Source of the DNA: Ridgeia piscesae
Lineage: Eukaryota; Annelida; Polychaeta; Sabellida; Siboglinidae
Direction of reading: 5' to 3'
Assembly (NCBI GenBank): GCA_025642075.2
Contig: JAODUO010000554.1
Location: forward strand, 102,001 to 166,000
DNA: 64,000 bases
Shown: positions 25,601 to 38,289 of the stretch, in pieces
Layout: each line of letters starts with the position of its first letter
Numbering within the stretch: the first letter of the stretch is position 1
Notes under the pieces: model-generated
The model's database searches: none
The model's input: only the letters and a program-made list of their open reading frames with translations
What the model was told of the DNA's origin: nothing
Program-made: the position numbers and the translations under genes

Positions 25601-27240
25601 GCCAGACAAATATAATTAAACTAATTAACATGTTTAATTTATTTAATTACTATAATGTTAGCCATTATTCTCATCATCATATACTAATATCAGTATACAG
25701 AGTGTATATGTCAAATGACCACAATGAATATATTTTCTTGTGTTTTCCTTACTTGTTTTACTGGTATATACATACCCTATGCTATTTCATGTCATATTTG
25801 TTATGTAATAATTGATGCCTGTATGTATGTCACAGGAGTACTATAGCTGTTATAACATTATACTATCAATTAAGAAATGTTGGGTTTTAATCTTCTTTTT
25901 TCTTTCTAGCTGCTTTTTCAAGACAACTGCATATATAGACATATATTATATATATAACGCAGCGGTAGTTATTTGTTTGTAAGTGAATAATATTCGTGTA
26001 GTAATTGTGTTGTTGCTTAATACTTCCCGAGAAGTTTCCATGCATTGTGAATATAATATGGTCAATATTATTATAATTGTAGGCCTTTATACTGGGTATC
26101 ATAATAATTAACGTCCACTTTAAATGTAGGCCCACAACCCAAATATATTGTACCAACTGTTATATTGGAAATTGTCAATTATACGTACGGTAGCATTTGC
26201 GACTAGAGACGTATCGTATAAAGAACTTCGGCAGTCTATGCCAACGCCAAACAACATAGTCAATTGACGAGCTTTGATTGACAGCTTAATATGAACCCGT
26301 GTCGACATGTGTATGATGTAATTCTTTCATGTTAGTTCAATTCAAAATCCCCATTGAAAAAGGAAGGTTTTTAGCTGTATTTTTCAGTTACTAAAAATAA
26401 AATCTGTAAAACAGAACACCGGCTGTCGGCATACACGTGACCTAGAAAGTGCCAGCGCTAGCCGACGAAATTAAAACCCAATTGATGCACTAACACATCG
26501 GAGCGACAATTGTGGTTTTGCAAATGTGACACAGACATGACAATGTAAGCTTAAATGTAATAAACTATTAAGATTAGTGTGGTTTTAATGCTATATTTAC
26601 CCACAATATAAATAATGACCCGGATGACATAATATTACTAGGCCAAAGGTCGTTTCAATACAGGCGCTAGCGGTTACCGTATCATCTCTTATGGCCGCCG
26701 CGGCAACAACACAACGCTTTGTGTATTGTTTACACAAGCAGAACGTCGCCTGGAAGTGCGATACATTCTAAGTTAATAAACACATGTCTTCAATGTGACT
26801 ACACATATGTTTATGACTATACAACTTTCACTGTAGTTTATTAAATTACTATCTGATAGGATTGTTTCGACTAATGCGTATCTATTTTTTTATTAATCAC
26901 AAAAAAATTAAACTTGACATGCATCAGACCAATATTTTATTTATGTTTACCGTAAATCATTAGCATGCATACATTGTATAAATACTCTGTTGCTAACCTT
27001 CCCTGTCTCTGACACGATGATGATAAAAGTTCAAGTTTATAATTCAGTTGTTTTTACTTCACCTAATTGTGTACATGAGTACATCAGACCTGAAATAGGT
27101 ACATTGCAGTGTAATATATCACTCAGGGTAGTTCCCTTCTCTTAATATTTCATGCCAATCTATGCATTTCTTTGCAATTACATTATTTGTCAGTAGAACT
27201 ATAGTATAACCTGCAGTATTTGTTTATAAGTATGTGCCAC
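25600..27240. other. AT-rich intergenic stretch
   Basis: No gene recognised. A small CpG-containing patch at 26640-26760 includes an ATG at 26691 in the context CTTATGGCCGCCGCGG that opens a 26-codon frame ending at 26771. The ATGGCCGCC motif resembles initiator-type YY1 sites; the frame is too short to call a gene. Confidence 0.4.
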
Positions 27241-27256
27241 AAGCTGAACTATATAT

Positions 27257-27460
<204 letters not shown>

Positions 27461-27999
27461 GTGTAAAGTGTGTGATATTATGTGAATGTATTGTGGTTTG
27501 ATGTTAATATTCACCATTTAATATAGGAATGAAAGACAAAAGCAATTTACAGCCACTTAACTTGGTGGATTGTAATGTGTGTAATTACACCATAATGCTC
27601 TACCACTGCTTGGTGCAAATGCCACTACTGGCACAAATACAAAATATCAGGATGTTTTTCCTGCCTCTGTTGTCTCAGTGTCTAGCAGCAATCAGGCAGC
27701 TACTAAATCCAGGGTATGTGTGAGAAGGGTAGTTGGCCACAAAATCAACTTCAAAGAACCATTGAAGCCACACAGCTGTCACATGGTCCTAGTGTCTCAC
27801 GCTATATAAACTCTCATAACATCCAGTGTGAAGCACACAGAAGGTCATAATTTACAGATGTGGAGACAATCATGACCTGAGAAAACTAGTAGAATATTCT
27901 TTTCTTGTAAATAATTAAATAAATAAAAATTAAGCACAATTCGAATTGAACTTTGAAATGTCAGATAATGTAATGTGATCTCTTCACCTACTGTAGACA

Positions 28000-29335
28000 A
28001 ACGATCTGATCCATTCACTCCTGTAGACATATGATCTATTCCATTCATCTCCTGTAGACATATGATCTATTCCATTCATCTCCTGTAGACATAAGATCTG
28101 ATCCATTCACCTCCTATAGACATAAGATCTGATCCATTCACCTCCTATAGACATAAGATCTGATCCATTCATCTCCTGTAGAGATAAGATCTGATCCATT
28201 CATCTCCTGTAGAGATAAGATCTGATCCATTCACCTCCTGTAGACATAAGATCTGATCCATTCACCTCCTGTAGACATAATATCTGATCTATTTATCTCA
28301 TGTAGACATAAGATCTGATCCATTCACCTCCTGTAGAGATAAGATCTGATCCATTCACCTCCTGTAGCCATAATATCTGATCCATTCACCTCCTATAGAC
28401 ATAATATCTGATCCATTCACCTCCTATAGACATAAGATCTGATCTATTCACCTCCTGTAGGCATAAGATCTAATCCATTCACCTCCTGTAGAAATAAGAT
28501 CTGATCTATTCACCTCGTGTAGAGATAAGATCTGATCCATTCACCTCCTGTAGACATAATATCTGATCTATTCACCTCCTGTAGAGATAAGATCTGATCT
28601 ATTCACGTCCTGTAGACATAAGATCTGACCTATTCACCTCCTGTAGACATAAGATCTGATCTATTCACCTCCTGTAGAGATAAGATAGATCTGACCCATT
28701 CACCTCCTGTAGACATAAGATCTGATCCATTCACCTCCTGTAGAGATAAGATCTGATCTATTCACGTCCTGTAGACATAAGATCTGACCTATTCACCTCC
28801 TGTAGACATAAGATCTGATCCATTCACCTCCTGTAGAGATAAGATCTGATCTATTCACGTCCTGTAGACATAAGATCTGAACCATTCACCTCCTGTAGAC
28901 ATATGATCTATTCCATTCATCTCCTGTAGACACATGATCTATTCCATTCATCTCCTGTAGACATAAGATCTGATCCATTCACCTCCTGTAGACATAAGAT
29001 CTGATCCATTCACCTCCTGTAGACATAATATCTGATCTATTCACCTCCTGTAGAGATAAGATAGATCTGACCCATTCACCTCCTGTAGACATAAGATCTG
29101 ATCCATTCACCTCCTGTAGACATAATATCTGATCTATTCACCTCCTGTAGAGATAAGATCTGATCCATTCACCTCCTGTAGAGATAAGATCTTATCTATT
29201 CACGTCCTGTAGAGATAAGATCTGAACTATTCACCTCCTGTAGAGATAAGATCTGAACCATTCACCTCCTGTACAGATAAGATCTGATCCATTCGCCTCC
29301 TGAAGAGGTAAGATCTGACCCATTCACCTTGTGCA
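28000..29335. repeat. 31-bp minisatellite, unit resembling the donor of a possible minus-strand exon
   Basis: About 43 copies of a 31-bp unit with TGATCCATTCACCTCCTGTA and GACATAAGATC on the plus strand. On the minus strand each unit reads TCTACAG, GAGGTGAATGGATCA, GATCTTA. The right-hand end merges into AAG-GTGAATGGGTCAGATCTTA, the donor of the candidate exon at 29328-29430. Confidence 0.93.
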
Positions 29336-29430
29336 TTAAGAGCAACATGACTGAAGTTGTGCATCCCAAAGAAATCAAGTTGTTGTTGTTGCTGTTGTTG
29401 CTGTTGTTGTTGTTGTTCGAATGATGACAT
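29328..29430 (-). CDS. Candidate exon encoding a polyQ tract
   Basis: On the minus strand a strong acceptor (CACTCCCTTGCAG) precedes 103 nt with an open frame MSSFE, twelve glutamines from mixed CAA and CAG codons, then LDFFGMHNFSHVALNAQ, and a donor-like AAG-GTGAAT. No neighbouring exons could be identified and no family is recognised, so it could be a noncoding exon or a chance open frame around a CAA/CAG microsatellite. The adjacent array seems to copy its donor, which is the main reason to list it. Confidence 0.3.
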
Positions 29431-29924
29431 CTGCAAGGGAGTGAAGTGTATTGTTTTGATCAACATCAACAAGTATCACCCTGTAGAATATAAGAACATA
29501 ACTTTGCCACCCTGTCCTTGCAGATGTAATTTACAGACCTAAAGTCAACACCATAACAAGAACACAGTGTCACAATGTTATGTTACATAAAAGTTTTTAA
29601 AAAATAAAAAGAATTCAGGGACGCCACACCACTTGCCCAGAATAGCAGTTAAATAATCACCTTGTCCCTTTCCCTTGACAAATGTGGTGACAGGTAAATG
29701 TCAACTATAGCCCAACTCATAGAAAACTCATCCATATGTTGCCATGCCGGCATGATTCTGGCCCAGGATCACATTACAGTGTGTCAGCCCTACTCATGCC
29801 CAGGACATTATGCATAAAATTGCCTCATAAATTACTATAATACATTCAAGTGCATCACACATGTTCACATATGCACACACAAGGAATAACGCACACACAT
29901 AATATTATACTCACACACACACAC

Positions 29925-29959
29925 TCACTCACTCACTCACTCACTCACTCACTCACTCA

Positions 29960-29991
<32 letters not shown>

Positions 29992-30018
29992 GCACGCACG
30001 CACGCACACACGCACGCA
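29925..30018. repeat. (ACTC)n and (ACGC)n microsatellite
   Basis: CACT repeats pass into CACG repeats with a few deletions. Confidence 0.95.
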
Positions 30019-32767
30019 CACCTTGCCGAGGACAATCCATATTAATCGCCTCTCTTTATTGACATGCCTACAGTCCCAAGACAAGGCACACATTTCGGGA
30101 CACCACAAAGGCACCAATGCAAACATCTTATATGAAATGACTTCACCATGCTCGCACTGAGACTTCGCTGTCTCGACAACATCTGTTATAACTAACATGT
30201 ATCTCCAGGTTATTCCAGGCCCACCGTCATTACACCAGCAAGACATGATGAATGAACTACTTTGAAGACTACAAAAACATTCAGCTCAAGGCAGTCGATG
30301 CCTTGTGCCAGCCATCAGGATCATGTTCATTCAATTAGGTAAAAACACTCCCTTCCTTTCAGCATATTTTTCAATTATTCCATTCTACATGGAGTAAAAA
30401 TAGCTCCAAAATGCTCTGATGTCATCCTTCCACATTTTTTGAGAGCTAACAGCCTGGCATGAAGATGTTACGGCTCATTGCTAGTGATCTGTTATCGCCA
30501 GTAATCTATTCCACCACTGTCAAGAAGAGACAATGCTAAGTGAGCCTATCTATTTTGGCTGACTGTTTGTTACATTTGTAATTGCATATTCTCGGCTGAC
30601 CATGTCACCGTGTGTCAAATACTTTATTTAATGTATTTTTGAGAGGTTTATATCCAGCTTGCCAGTACAGCAGTTTACAGTGTAAACAATCTCCAATTGT
30701 GATTTGTACTAAAGACCTTGTGAACATGAAATAGTTCTGATGTAGGAATGTTAAAAACATGTATGTTACCAAAAACGTGTAAACCATATCTGCTGATAGC
30801 ACCAATGCAAGACCCAATTACCAGTTTTTTATCAAATTAAAATTGGGCTACTGTTACATACCGTGTTCTTTCTACCAAACAGCCAACTTACTTAGCTAAT
30901 CTGCAACATTTCTCTGATATCCCTAGAACCCTTAGATCATCTGTTTCCAAACTGCTTGTTTCTCAAACTAAGCTTAAATTGGCAAACATCCTTTCTCTGT
31001 AGCTGGGCAAACAATCTGTAATAACTCCTTATTATAATGAAATCTTCTCAAACTATAGCTACCTTTACTTTTTAAAGATCTAATTGAAAATGCATTTCCA
31101 CCATAACTTTGCCATTGTTCCAGTAACAACTCATCCCTGGCCGCAATTATGATTATGTCTAATGATTTTGTTTCTTATGCATCTGAACTTGAATTTTCAA
31201 GGATATAAATTATATGCCATAGACGTAGCGTAGCCTGTATTACAATTGTATTACTATAGTTCTTTAATAGGTAATTTAGTTAAATCAATTACATCTTCAG
31301 TTTCCTAAAGCGCACTGAAATCAAATGACAACAAACACCAACTGCAGTGTCATTCTGTTTAATTAAAAAGTAACAAGACGCATCCCCATTGTAAATAAAG
31401 CAGTACCTTTCAACAATCATCATCATGGTTGTTGCAATAACCAGCCAAACAGTGTTACTGACACCTGCTCATTCCACTGGTGTCGTCATGATGACATTTC
31501 TCCTGACAGAACTTACGCGAGTTCTAAATCTCAGTCAGCCTATCTGTCGTTACACATCACGAGTGATCACGAGAAGTTGCAACAGAGCAACACACCAGGT
31601 GAGTGCTGAGCCACAATAAGATGGTATCACAAGATATCAGCATCACAAGATAAGTGTGAACAAATATACACAAGAACAATGTCAGCGTGAACACGCCTGT
31701 TATTGTTATCAAGTTTAACCGAAAGACATGTTTACAACAGGGATTGTATGTGAATATCACATGTACACATGCAAACAGTTCTCTTATTCATTCTAACCCA
31801 GTGCATCAGTGAGTTTGAGGGAATTGCACACATTCAGATATGTGGCTGCAGTAAATTTTCTCAAACCTCAACACAATGCTAAGACCACAGTATTCACTGA
31901 ACATTCAGAAAACGAGACCAGATTAAGTCAACAGGTGCTGATGTCTGCGCTACACAGCAAATCACTGTCAGCCTGAGTGACCTGTGGACTATTTCACACT
32001 TTTTAATTCACAAACATGATTCTGCTGTTTAAAATAAAGTTCACTCCGTAACAATGATCTTGCAAACTGTCAGTAGCAGCAAGGACCATTGGAACATCAT
32101 CAACGCTATGTCATGGAAACAGTGTCCTCTTTGATAAAGTGGCGGCCATTTGCATTTTGAAAAAGAGCATAAAATAATTAACAACAAAATCTAATGAATT
32201 AAGAACTTTCTTTAGGAGCTCATTATCTTAATGAAATGATCCCCAGATCCACTTGTCTATTGGGACAAAGCCTGAAGTGACCAAAAATGGGATGTCTTCA
32301 GAAAAAGTGCACTTAATTTCACGCTTCACTGATGCACCAACAACATACTGCAGAAGTCTGGTGTACGAAACCAGACCACACAAACATTCACATGTAAGAA
32401 CATCGTAAGGCATAGCTCTTGTCCACAGATGTTGGATATAACAAAAAAGCTTAGTCATAAGAACAACTCATTATAAGACCTCCCTACTCTGTCGTCAGAC
32501 CAAATAAATTATCTCACGAAACATGACACTTTGGCAATGGACTGTGCAAAGTAATTTTATAGCATTGTTGTCATTCGTGAATTCTACACATTGCAACAGC
32601 AAGCTAGGCTGCTGTCATTTTATTAAAATCAGCTTATATACTTATTGAAAAAGGAAAGAATCCATAAATGATAGGCAAATATATATAAACATATATAACA
32701 TATAGTTTGTATATTAGAAAAAAATATATAAAATTGTAAATTTTTCAAAAACACATTATCAACATGA

Positions 32768-32790
32768 GTGGCATTCTTTGAGAATGCCAC
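32768..32790. other. Perfect 10-bp inverted repeat with 3-nt loop
   Basis: GTGGCATTCT, TTG, AGAATGCCAC. Transcribed from either strand it would fold into a stable stem-loop. It lies about 1.9 kb downstream of HEXIM in AT-rich DNA. Confidence 0.8.
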
Positions 32791-33420
32791 AATATTCGCT
32801 GCACTTTATCATTCTTTCCCTTTCCAATTCAACAACCTTCCACCCTATGCTGGGCGGTAGACATAACAATATAATATTATACATGAATCCGGCAGACAAA
32901 AAGGTAAACTGGCATGTGTAAATGAAACAAATGATTTTATGAAGACCACAAATGAATCATAAACAAAGTTCTGTAGTAAAACACTGATTGCTCAAACATG
33001 TTTTAACGAACTAAAAAAATGTAATCGTTACGACCATCAACACAAACATGATACCCAAGGCAAAATATGCACTTCCAAGACATAACAATCTAAATATTAA
33101 TTGTGATTCATGAGCAGATTTGATTGATCAAGAAGTTGAAGAATATCATAAATCATATTTATACTGCATAAGATTTTCATGAAAAAATTACCAAATGTAT
33201 TACATTTAAGCTTTAACATTGTAACGTATGTTAAAATTTCAACATATGCTAATTCAGAAAGTTGATCATTCAGACATCTAAAAAAATAGTTTTGTAACAA
33301 TCCGGTAAAGAATTAGCTGCTTTAATTTAAACTCTGTAATAATTGTTCATGTTCGTGTGACATGTCTTACCTGCATATATGCATGAAGTACAATGTATCT
33401 GAACAAGGCCGTCTTACTGT

Positions 33421-33426
33421 TTTATT
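33421..33426 (-). terminator. Candidate polyadenylation signal downstream of HEXIM
   Basis: AATAAA on the minus strand about 1.26 kb after the HEXIM stop codon. It is one of several possible signals; HEXIM transcripts in other animals often have long 3' UTRs, so the site actually used cannot be told from sequence. Confidence 0.25.
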
Positions 33427-34682
33427 ACTAAATGTTGGAACAATTAACCCATATGACAATTCAACCAATGATGTTAAAAGGCATAAAAGACACACTGTGG
33501 AAACTGCTTTATCATTCCAGAAAAGTGTGTAGACTTGTTATGAATGTATTGATTTTTCCAATCCAGCATACATGCTACTAGTGTTTATGGATCCAGTGAA
33601 CACCATACACGTATGCAATCAAATCCATGAATCACATGCTTCATTTTTTTATGTTTAACACAATTTGTTCTCAGCAAGTTTTTCATCCTTTGTTTTAAAA
33701 ATAAATTAAATCAACCAGAGTATGTTCTAGTTGCTTCACCCACGGTTAACTAGCGTAAGTACTGTATGTTCAAGAATAATTCTGCGTTGGTGTGTCTTCG
33801 ATCAATACAGCTAGTCAATTACACCAAAATGAAATCCAATCTATAATGCTCAGTTTAAATCAGTGGAACATAAACAAAGAACACAGAACATACCATACTT
33901 GTAACCATCGAAAGACATAGCATGCACGTATAACAATCATGCGAGGACAGACTGTGTGTGAAAGGGTATAGCAGCTTGGCCTCCCACTACCCGCGCACTG
34001 TTGATGACGTTGCACGAGTAAATGGCTGCACACACCATTGACCTAGATCTGCCGTTGGCCTAGTCCAACTCGCCGGAGGTGGACAGGTTGCATACACATC
34101 GCTACTGCCACGATCACCAAATTATTAATAAAACGAATTTACACGACCGGATATAAAATCGACACATTCAGTACGATGTAAAGAAAGTCATGCAATGCAA
34201 CGCAAAAGTATATCCACTAAATTAACAATGGATCAAAAATAAAAATAGATTCAAAGTCGCATAACCAATACTGTTTCAACTAAACGTTTTAATACATACA
34301 TAATTTAAAAAACATGGAAATGGTACATTTATGTAGTCGCGAAGAGGAGAAATAACCAATAGTAGTGTTTTCATAATTAAAATAATAATGGCTTTTAATC
34401 GAGTAATTAAAGACGGCTTTTCAGCTCATGCCATACCAAAATGTCAAATATAGAATGTCCTATAACACCTAAAATTAATAACATTCAAAGATAAATGTCC
34501 GATCGACTCACCCCTGGAATTTACAGTGGACCATTCGGCCAATTCCAGCGACTGATTTAGTAAAAAGTGCGCATGCTTTGAGCTGAACATCAACGCTGAC
34601 GATCAACAAACTATTTCAATGACAATGTCAACAATACAAACACAAACAATGCGAATGACAACAATGAGAACACCGCATATGA

Positions 34683-35561
34683 CTAAGCGGACGCTGCACC
34701 AGGGTTGTCAACTGTCATTCCACTTTTTAGTCCGTCGTTTTCGGCAAGCAGGTGACTGTTCTCTTGTTTCAGTCGGAGAATCTCGGTCTCAAGCACCGAC
34801 ATTCGCGCGACGTTATTGTTGGCACCGACCGCCAACACATTCACTTTCCGCAAGCTCTTCTCCAACATCTCATTTTTTGTCTCTAGTTCGAGATACTCAC
34901 GCACGAGTTCCTCCTTTGTCATGCGCTGCAAACGTTCGGCGTGTTCGCTTTCGTACGCTTCCGTAAACTCGCGCTCGAGAAAAGTCTCCTCGTCGTCGAG
35001 AGAAGAATCGCCGTCTTCAGAGCCCGATTCGTAGCTCAAGGAACCGTCCCGGTCGCGACTACTGCGGTGTCGCGCATGAGTGTCGATCATCGGTCCCGTC
35101 GTGTCGTGCTGTTCCATCAGGAACTGTGTCGTGTTGTACGGAGCCATCGGCTGGCCCGATGCGAAGCGTTCTTCCCTCCTCATGCATGCCCGTCGCTCCT
35201 CGCGTTCGTCCAACACTTTGCGTTCCTCCCACGTCAGCTTATTGTACGGCTTCCACTTCTTGCGGTGGTGACGCCCGCCCTTCGCCTTGCGTCGGTGTCG
35301 CTTACGTTTGCCGTTTACCGACGAATCGTTCCCTGGCTGCGCTTGGTTGTCGTGTGTCACAAGAGAAGGCTGTGAAACCACAGGGTCTGGAGATTTGTTG
35401 TCAACGCGATCTTTTTCGAGCCCGTCTCCCGGGCCTAATTCATCCCGACCCCCGGGATCGGGCAATTTCGCACCGCCGCCTCCATCCGCGACAGTGACAC
35501 ACAATTCCTTCTCCGCGCTTACGGGGAGCTCGACTTTCACAACGTTGTCCGTGTCAGTCAT
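34683..35561 (-). CDS. HEXIM1: HEXIM, P-TEFb inhibitor, single exon
   Basis: Intact 292-codon intronless gene. HEXIM binds 7SK snRNA and inhibits CDK9-cyclin T (P-TEFb) in the nucleus, holding RNA polymerase II pause release in check. Residues 85-104 are a basic RNA-binding and nuclear-localisation block rich in KRKRHRRK, followed by WKPYNKLTWEERK; residues 140-149 are APYNTTQFLM, containing the PYNT motif that contacts P-TEFb; 179-193 is acidic; about 194-281 is the cyclin T-binding coiled coil, with EYLELE at 222-227 and a second heptad segment after an asparagine-rich linker. Human HEXIM1 is longer (359 residues), mainly in the poorly conserved N-terminal region. The ATG at 35561 is the first in the open frame and lies about 125 nt below the inferred transcription start. 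Invertebrates usually have one HEXIM, so the vertebrate number 1 is nominal. Confidence 0.95.
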   Translation of the reverse strand: MTDTDNVVKVELPVSAEKELCVTVADGGGGAKLPDPGGRDELGPGDGLEKDRVDNKSPDPVVSQPSLVTHDNQAQPGNDSSVNGKRKRHRRKAKGGRHHRKKWKPYNKLTWEERKVLDEREERRACMRREERFASGQPMAPYNTTQFLMEQHDTTGPMIDTHARHRSSRDRDGSLSYESGSEDGDSSLDDEETFLEREFTEAYESEHAERLQRMTKEELVREYLELETKNEMLEKSLRKVNVLAVGANNNVARMSVLETEILRLKQENSHLLAENDGLKSGMTVDNPGAASA

Positions 35562-35711
35562 CTAGCAGTGTTGTCACCTCTTCAATCTCGCCACGCTACG
35601 ATAAACACAACCTCGATTCGAGAGCGACGCCTGGAGTCGAGAAACGCGAACTACACAGACCAACATTTGAACACATTCGCCTGCACTGACGATACACGCC
35701 GGCGCCTAGTC

Positions 35712-35722
35712 TTATATATAGG
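35712..35722 (-). promoter_or_regulatory. TATA box of HEXIM
   Basis: On the minus strand the sequence reads GCCTATATATAAG, about 150 nt upstream of the HEXIM ATG, in otherwise CpG-containing DNA. A TATA box would put the transcription start near 35685 and give a 5' UTR of roughly 125 nt with no need for an intron. Inferred from motif and position only. Confidence 0.6.
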
Positions 35723-35819
35723 CTGTTATTTCTGTCTCCTTCCGCCAATGTAGTCCAAATCGCGCAGATTGCACCTGATAAACGAAACGTGCGATACACA
35801 CATGGATACATAAAAGCTA

Positions 35820-36595
35820 CATTTTGGTTCTGTATACCTAAGGCAATACTACGGCATTGTTTACGATGTTGAAAGTTACAGATATTTCGAAATGAATCCG
35901 TGTTTACGCTGCGCGCAGTACTACCAAATATAGTGCACGAGCATTATGTTAATAAGTTGACCTACTGATTCTGCCACTAGGGGCGCTGTGTGATGTGGAA
36001 AGCGCATGCATTGCCTTGTTGGTATGAGAGGCGTTAAATGTTTATTATAAACCATCAGATAGTTTAAACCTGTGTAAATACGTGTTAGTTAGCGTGAACG
36101 TGATAACCTAATTTTTCATTATTTGTTATGTCTAGGACAATGTCATATTCTTAGTCAAACATACACGTACGATCGAGATGAATAGAGTCTATTATGTTTT
36201 AGTTGATAGAGCCACATAGATGCATGGGTTTAAAAAATAATAAAAATAAATCTGAATAGAGGATATATACAGGGAATGATAGGTTAGAACACAGACTGGC
36301 GAACAACAAATAAATAAAGTAGAGAAATAGCGAGCAAAGAGGAGGTGCTGACGATAAGAAAAGAATACATTAAATAAACACATAAAAATCAAACGTAATA
36401 TCGAATTCAAATGTGTACACGTTAAAACCTAAACTAAGTTTATTTAATACTCTGCTCAAACCAGCGCTCTTGTATGCATGTGAAATGTGGAAAGTAAACA
36501 TGCAATTAAAAAAGAATTTACAGTAAAAAAAAATCACAGTCGAATTTTAAAAATACGGTTGCCAATATTAATCTTAAACAGAGACATTGAGAATA
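35820..36595. other. HEXIM upstream intergenic DNA
   Basis: AT-rich, no gene or array recognised. Confidence 0.5.
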
Positions 36596-36597
36596 TA

Positions 36598-37228
36598 CCA
36601 GTCACTCGCTCACCCAGTCACTCACTCACCCAGTCACTCGCTCACCCAGTCACTCGCTCACCCAGTCACTCATTCACCCAGTCACTCGCCCACCCAGTCA
36701 CTCGATCACTCACCCAGTCACTCACTCACCCAGTCACTCGCTCACCCAGTCACTCATTCACCCAGTCACTCGCTCACCCAGTCACTCATTCACCCAGTCA
36801 CTCACTCACCCAGTCACTCACTCACCCAGTCACTCACTCACCCAGTCACTCACTCACCCAGTCATTCACTCACCCAGTCACTCGCTCACCCAGTCACTCA
36901 TTCACCCAGTCACTCACTCACCCAGTCACTCACCCAGTCACTCACTCACCCAGTCACTCGCTCACCCAGTCACTCATTCACCCAGTCACTCGCTCACCCA
37001 GTCACTCATTCACCCAGTCACTCACTCACCCAGTCACTCGCTCACCCAGTCACTCATTCACCCAGTCACTCACTCACCCAGTCACTCACTCACCCAGTCA
37101 CTCGCTCACCCAGTCACTCACTCACCCAACCACTCGCTCACCCAGTCACTCACTCACCCAGCCACTCGCTCACCCAGTCACTCATTCACCCAGTCACTCA
37201 TTCACCCAGTCACTCACTCACCCAACCA
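36598..37228. repeat. 16-bp minisatellite
   Basis: About 39 copies of CTCACTCACCCAGTCA with CTCG and ATTC variants. Frames are open because copies rarely form stops; they do not encode a protein. An inverted relative lies at 38128-38285. Confidence 0.97.
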
Positions 37229-37417
37229 CAGCTGAGAAAGGACGGAAGCAACTGGGCTGGGCAAGTGGAGAGACGGAAGACATGTAGGCACTGACAGTGC
37301 GAGGTGGCGGAGTCATACAGCAGCCTAACGGGCCACAAGACCAGGGGAGGATAAGTAAGGTGAGGTGAAAACAAATGTATTTTAGTATAACATTCAACTG
37401 AATAAGTTAAAAGTTCT

Positions 37418-37770
<353 letters not shown>

Positions 37771-38127
37771 ACGGTATGTCATATAATACCTAATATATAA
37801 GTGTATGCAACTATAACTGTACGTAGGATGCCGATGTTCCAATTCCCAAATTTCACTGTCAGATTAACTACATGATTTTCTTTTCCAGTAAAACATCACA
37901 CATATGTATATGAAGTTTAGCAAATGTTCAACGAACTCTTCCTTATATATCTCAACCATGTTGACGTAACGTGCATTCATTTTAATGAACTTATTCTTAT
38001 TAATAGGGGCTATTCAATTAACCATTTATATTTCACCAATACACATAGTTAAACCATTTGTAATAGCAAGAGCAATATAGTATATAATATTGTAGCATGA
38101 TTTGGCACTATATACGCCCAGCGTGGG

Positions 38128-38285
38128 TGAGTGAGTGACTGTGTGAGTGAGTGACTGGGTGAGTAAGTGACTGTGTGAGTGAGTGACCGGGTGAGTGAGT
38201 GACTGGGTGAGTGAGTGACTGGGTGAGTGAGTGACTGGGTGAGTAAGTGAATGGGTGAGCGAATGACTGGATGAGTGACTGATTC
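38128..38285. repeat. 16-bp minisatellite, inverted copy
   Basis: About nine copies of GTGAGTGAGTGACTGG, the reverse complement of the unit at 36598-37228. Confidence 0.92.
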
Positions 38286-38289
38286 AGTC

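Larger units (their letters stand above)
30020..34682. other. Spacer downstream of HEXIM, possibly part of its 3' UTR
   Basis: AT-rich with no coding region recognised. It includes a minus-strand AATAAA near 30056, a perfect 10-bp hairpin at 32768-32790, and at 32100-32260 a sequence related to one in ALIX intron 4. At 31509-31599 a plus-strand segment has acceptor-like CTCCTGACAG, an open frame and donor CCAG-GTGAGT, but no partner exons were found. Confidence 0.4.

Noticed and set aside
29953..30246. Minus-strand frame of 97 codons
   Set aside because: Contains an AATAAA on its own strand and a microsatellite-derived tail; no family match.
34816..35497. Several plus-strand frames over HEXIM
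   Set aside because: They are antisense shadows of the HEXIM coding sequence and lack family resemblance.
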